A DNA stretch of 64,000 nt from contig NZ_BLIN01000005.1 of assembly GCF_009811555.1 (NCBI RefSeq), positions 2,117,501 through 2,181,500 on the forward strand, in the 5' to 3' direction. The notes below the pieces were generated by a model. The model saw nothing but the letters and a program-made list of their open reading frames with translations. It was not told the DNA's origin and ran no database searches. The DNA comes from Streptomyces caniferus. Its GTDB lineage: Bacteria > Actinomycetota > Actinomycetes > Streptomycetales > Streptomycetaceae. The position numbers and the translations under genes were made by a program. How positions within the stretch are numbered: the stretch's first letter is position 1; every line of letters starts with the position of its first letter. Below, one piece after another: positions 62,249 to 64,000 of this stretch.

Positions 62249-62632
62249 TCAGCCGTTGGCCGGGCCGCCCACCTGGATGCCCGCCATCCTGGACCACTCG
62301 TAGCGGCCGGTGCGGACCTTGGCGGCGACCTCGCCGTCGAAGTCGTCGTGGAGGGTGAGGCCGGCCTTGTCGGCGGCGTCCTTGGCGGAGCCGAAGGTGT
62401 CCGCGACGAGATTGCCCCACTCGCCGTCGGCCCCGACGAGCGCGATCCGGGTGCGGCCCCGGCCGATGTGCGCGAGCTGGCCCTCGGCGCTGCCGCCGTG
62501 TGTGGCGGCGAAGGCGCGGATCTGCTTCGCGAGCCTGTCCGCGTGCTTGCCGGCCCGCTTGTCGGTGCGCGCCGTGGCCTTCACGTCGGCCACCGTCTCC
62601 GTCTGCTCGTCCGCCTGCTGGGTGTCTGCCAT
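62249..62632 (-). CDS. Conserved hypothetical protein
   Basis: I do not recognise this 127-residue soluble protein. The first 40 residues are Lys/Thr/Asp/Glu-rich and probably disordered; the rest looks alpha/beta (RIALVGADGEWGNLVADTF, AGLTLHDDFDGEVAAKVRTG). ATG 62632 (MADTQQ) is preceded by TAGCAT seven bases upstream and no ribosome site, which hints at a leaderless mRNA; 62650 and 62641 are in-frame alternatives. Confidence 0.7.
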   Translation of the reverse strand: MADTQQADEQTETVADVKATARTDKRAGKHADRLAKQIRAFAATHGGSAEGQLAHIGRGRTRIALVGADGEWGNLVADTFGSAKDAADKAGLTLHDDFDGEVAAKVRTGRYEWSRMAGIQVGGPANG

Positions 62633-62656
62633 GAACAGCATGCTACCCATCGGTAA

Positions 62657-63607
62657 TCAACGAAGGAAGGGATCCACGGCGACGGCGACGAAGAGCAGCG
62701 ACACATAGGTGATGGACCAGTGGAACAGCCGCATCTCCTTGAGCTTGGCGCCCGTGATCCCGGCCTTCGCGCGGGACTGCAGACCGTGCGCCTCCTTGAG
62801 CCAGAAGGCGCCGCAGGCGACCGCGACGACGGTGTAGAACCAGCCCGTGTAGCCCAGCGGCTGCAGCAGCAGCGACACGGCCACCATCACCCAGCTGTAG
62901 GCGACGATCTGCCGCGCGACGACCTTGTTGCCCGCGACGGCCGGCAGCATCGGCACACCGGCGCGCTCGTAGTCGTCCTTGACCTTCATCGACAGCGGCC
63001 AGTAATGCGGCGGCGTCCAGAAGAAGATGACGAGGAAGAGGATGAACGAGGCCCAGGAGACGGAGTTCGTCACCGCCGACCAGCCGATGAAGACCGGCAT
63101 GCAGCCGGCGATACCGCCCCAGACGATGTTCTGGCTGGTACGCCGCTTCAGGATCATCGTGTAAACGACGACGTAGAAAAGCAGCGCACCGAGCGACAGC
63201 ATCGCCGACAGCGGGTTGACGAGGAACCAGAACCAGGCCGTGGACCCCACCGCGAGGGCGGTCGCGAACACCAGGCATTCGCCGGGGCTCACCATGCCGG
63301 TGACCAGGGGCCGCTGGGACGTACGGTCCATCAGCGCGTCGATGTCACGGTCGAGGTACATGTTGAACGCGGCGGCACCGCCGGCGGAGAGGTATCCGCC
63401 GACACAGGTCGCCAGCACCAGCCACAGATTCGGCACGCCCTCGGCGGCCAGGAACATCACCGGCACCGTGGTCATCAGCAGCAGCTCGATGACCCGCGGC
63501 TTGGTCAGCGCCACGAACGCCTTGACGCGGGCCCCGAACGGCCGGTCGCCGGGACGCCCGGGGACCGGAGAAAGCGCCCCCACAGGACGGGATTCGACGG
63601 CCGTCAC
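62657..63607 (-). CDS. ctaB: Protoheme IX farnesyltransferase (heme O synthase)
   Basis: This 316-residue UbiA-family membrane enzyme adds a farnesyl group to heme B, giving heme O for CtaA. It has the prenyl-diphosphate/Mg motif [15 protein letters not shown], the second motif [11 protein letters not shown] and seven to nine helices. GTG 63607 follows AGGGG by five bases; the frame opens at 63709. It lies 24 bp upstream of the hypothetical gene. Confidence 0.94.
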   Translation of the reverse strand: MTAVESRPVGALSPVPGRPGDRPFGARVKAFVALTKPRVIELLLMTTVPVMFLAAEGVPNLWLVLATCVGGYLSAGGAAAFNMYLDRDIDALMDRTSQRPLVTGMVSPGECLVFATALAVGSTAWFWFLVNPLSAMLSLGALLFYVVVYTMILKRRTSQNIVWGGIAGCMPVFIGWSAVTNSVSWASFILFLVIFFWTPPHYWPLSMKVKDDYERAGVPMLPAVAGNKVVARQIVAYSWVMVAVSLLLQPLGYTGWFYTVVAVACGAFWLKEAHGLQSRAKAGITGAKLKEMRLFHWSITYVSLLFVAVAVDPFLR

Positions 63608-64000
63608 GCACACCCCTGGAAGTAACATCAGCGGCCTCTGCCGCAGAAGAAATAAGGCCTGCAAGCCCTTCCGGCCGTGAATACCCGGTGAAGGGCCTGC
63701 GCGTACCACGCCACTTTAGACGTTGGCCATACAGCGATCTTCGCGGGGGTCGGGTCGTGTTGGGCGCCGGGCGGTGTGGTGTCGGCGACGCCTTCCCCCG
63801 GGTGTTCGCCCGGCGTTCGGGAGGCGAAGGCCACCACCTCCCGGCAGTCTGGTCGTAGGGCCGCCGCCTCGGGGACGGGAATGCACCCGGTGCCGATGTG
63901 GTTGCCCGAAGCGACGAGCTGTCGTGGCGTCCGGCCTCCGACTGAGCGCCGGGAACACCGACTGAGCGTCGAAAAGACGCACGCACTTGCGGGGGTAGGC
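63608..64000. other. Non-coding region at the right edge
   Basis: No gene is supported in these 393 bp; minus frames here are Pro/Arg-rich with no ribosome site. It should contain the ctaB promoter and, from remembered Streptomyces gene order, perhaps that of a divergent transketolase gene beyond the edge. The 11-mer CCGACTGAGCG occurs at 63938-63948 and 63958-63968. Confidence 0.5.

Overview
The window is high-GC actinobacterial chromosome, almost certainly Streptomyces. Coding regions show very strong G/C bias at third codon positions, GTG starts and 4-bp ATGA/GTGA overlaps are common, several promoters look leaderless, and from memory the gene order (pit, cobalamin genes, LAETG wall protein, ectABCD, dapD, suf operon, ctaA/ctaB) matches the Streptomyces coelicolor core chromosome. 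No tRNA, rRNA, CRISPR array, prophage or complete insertion sequence was seen.

Layout. 1-3453: three minus-strand genes, namely a hypothetical protein cut by the left edge, an alpha/beta hydrolase and a class II aldolase. 3771-5418: a phosphate permease behind a PHO-box-like repeat, plus a small membrane protein. 5504-9980: a tightly packed minus-strand module of EACC1-like protein, caspase/transmembrane/solute-binding/VWA protein and solute-binding lipoprotein. This is the best candidate for an uncharacterised signalling or conflict system. 10132-20051: promoter, cobalamin riboswitch, 23-codon leader ORF and a cobalamin operon (cobD, cobQ, ChlI/ChlD-type chelatase, cobO, cobB, micro-ORF, cbiG C-terminal protein, cbiX-like, cobC-like). 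20226-22595: LAETG sortase substrate and amidohydrolase. 23162-26609: ectABCD for ectoine and 5-hydroxyectoine.

26759-31055: redox and tailoring enzymes. 31061-37325: a sugar-acid locus (ketoglutarate semialdehyde dehydrogenase, IclR regulator, broken kdgD, uronate dehydrogenase) with a two-component pair sitting next to the point where kdgD is cut off. 37500-46794: membrane, TerD, LLM oxidoreductase, methyltransferase, PhoX-type phosphatase with its own PHO-box-like repeat, a paralogue of the left-edge gene, a secreted nuclease/phosphatase and a 49-residue protein. 46919-50897: a dapA paralogue, an EI24 membrane protein, dapD, and a TetR/SMR pair. 51025-57765: the suf Fe-S assembly operon, with sufR first. 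58044-59901: ABC exporter whose two genes are separated by a 92-bp duplication that forms a bridging micro-ORF. 60074-63607: heme A synthesis genes ctaA and ctaB around two lesser-known genes. 63608-64000: no gene seen.

Themes: phosphate control appears twice (pit and phoX), metal and cofactor supply appears three times (cobalamin, Fe-S, heme A), and micro-ORFs joined by ATGA overlaps occur at 17325 and 59003, with a related leader ORF at 10389.
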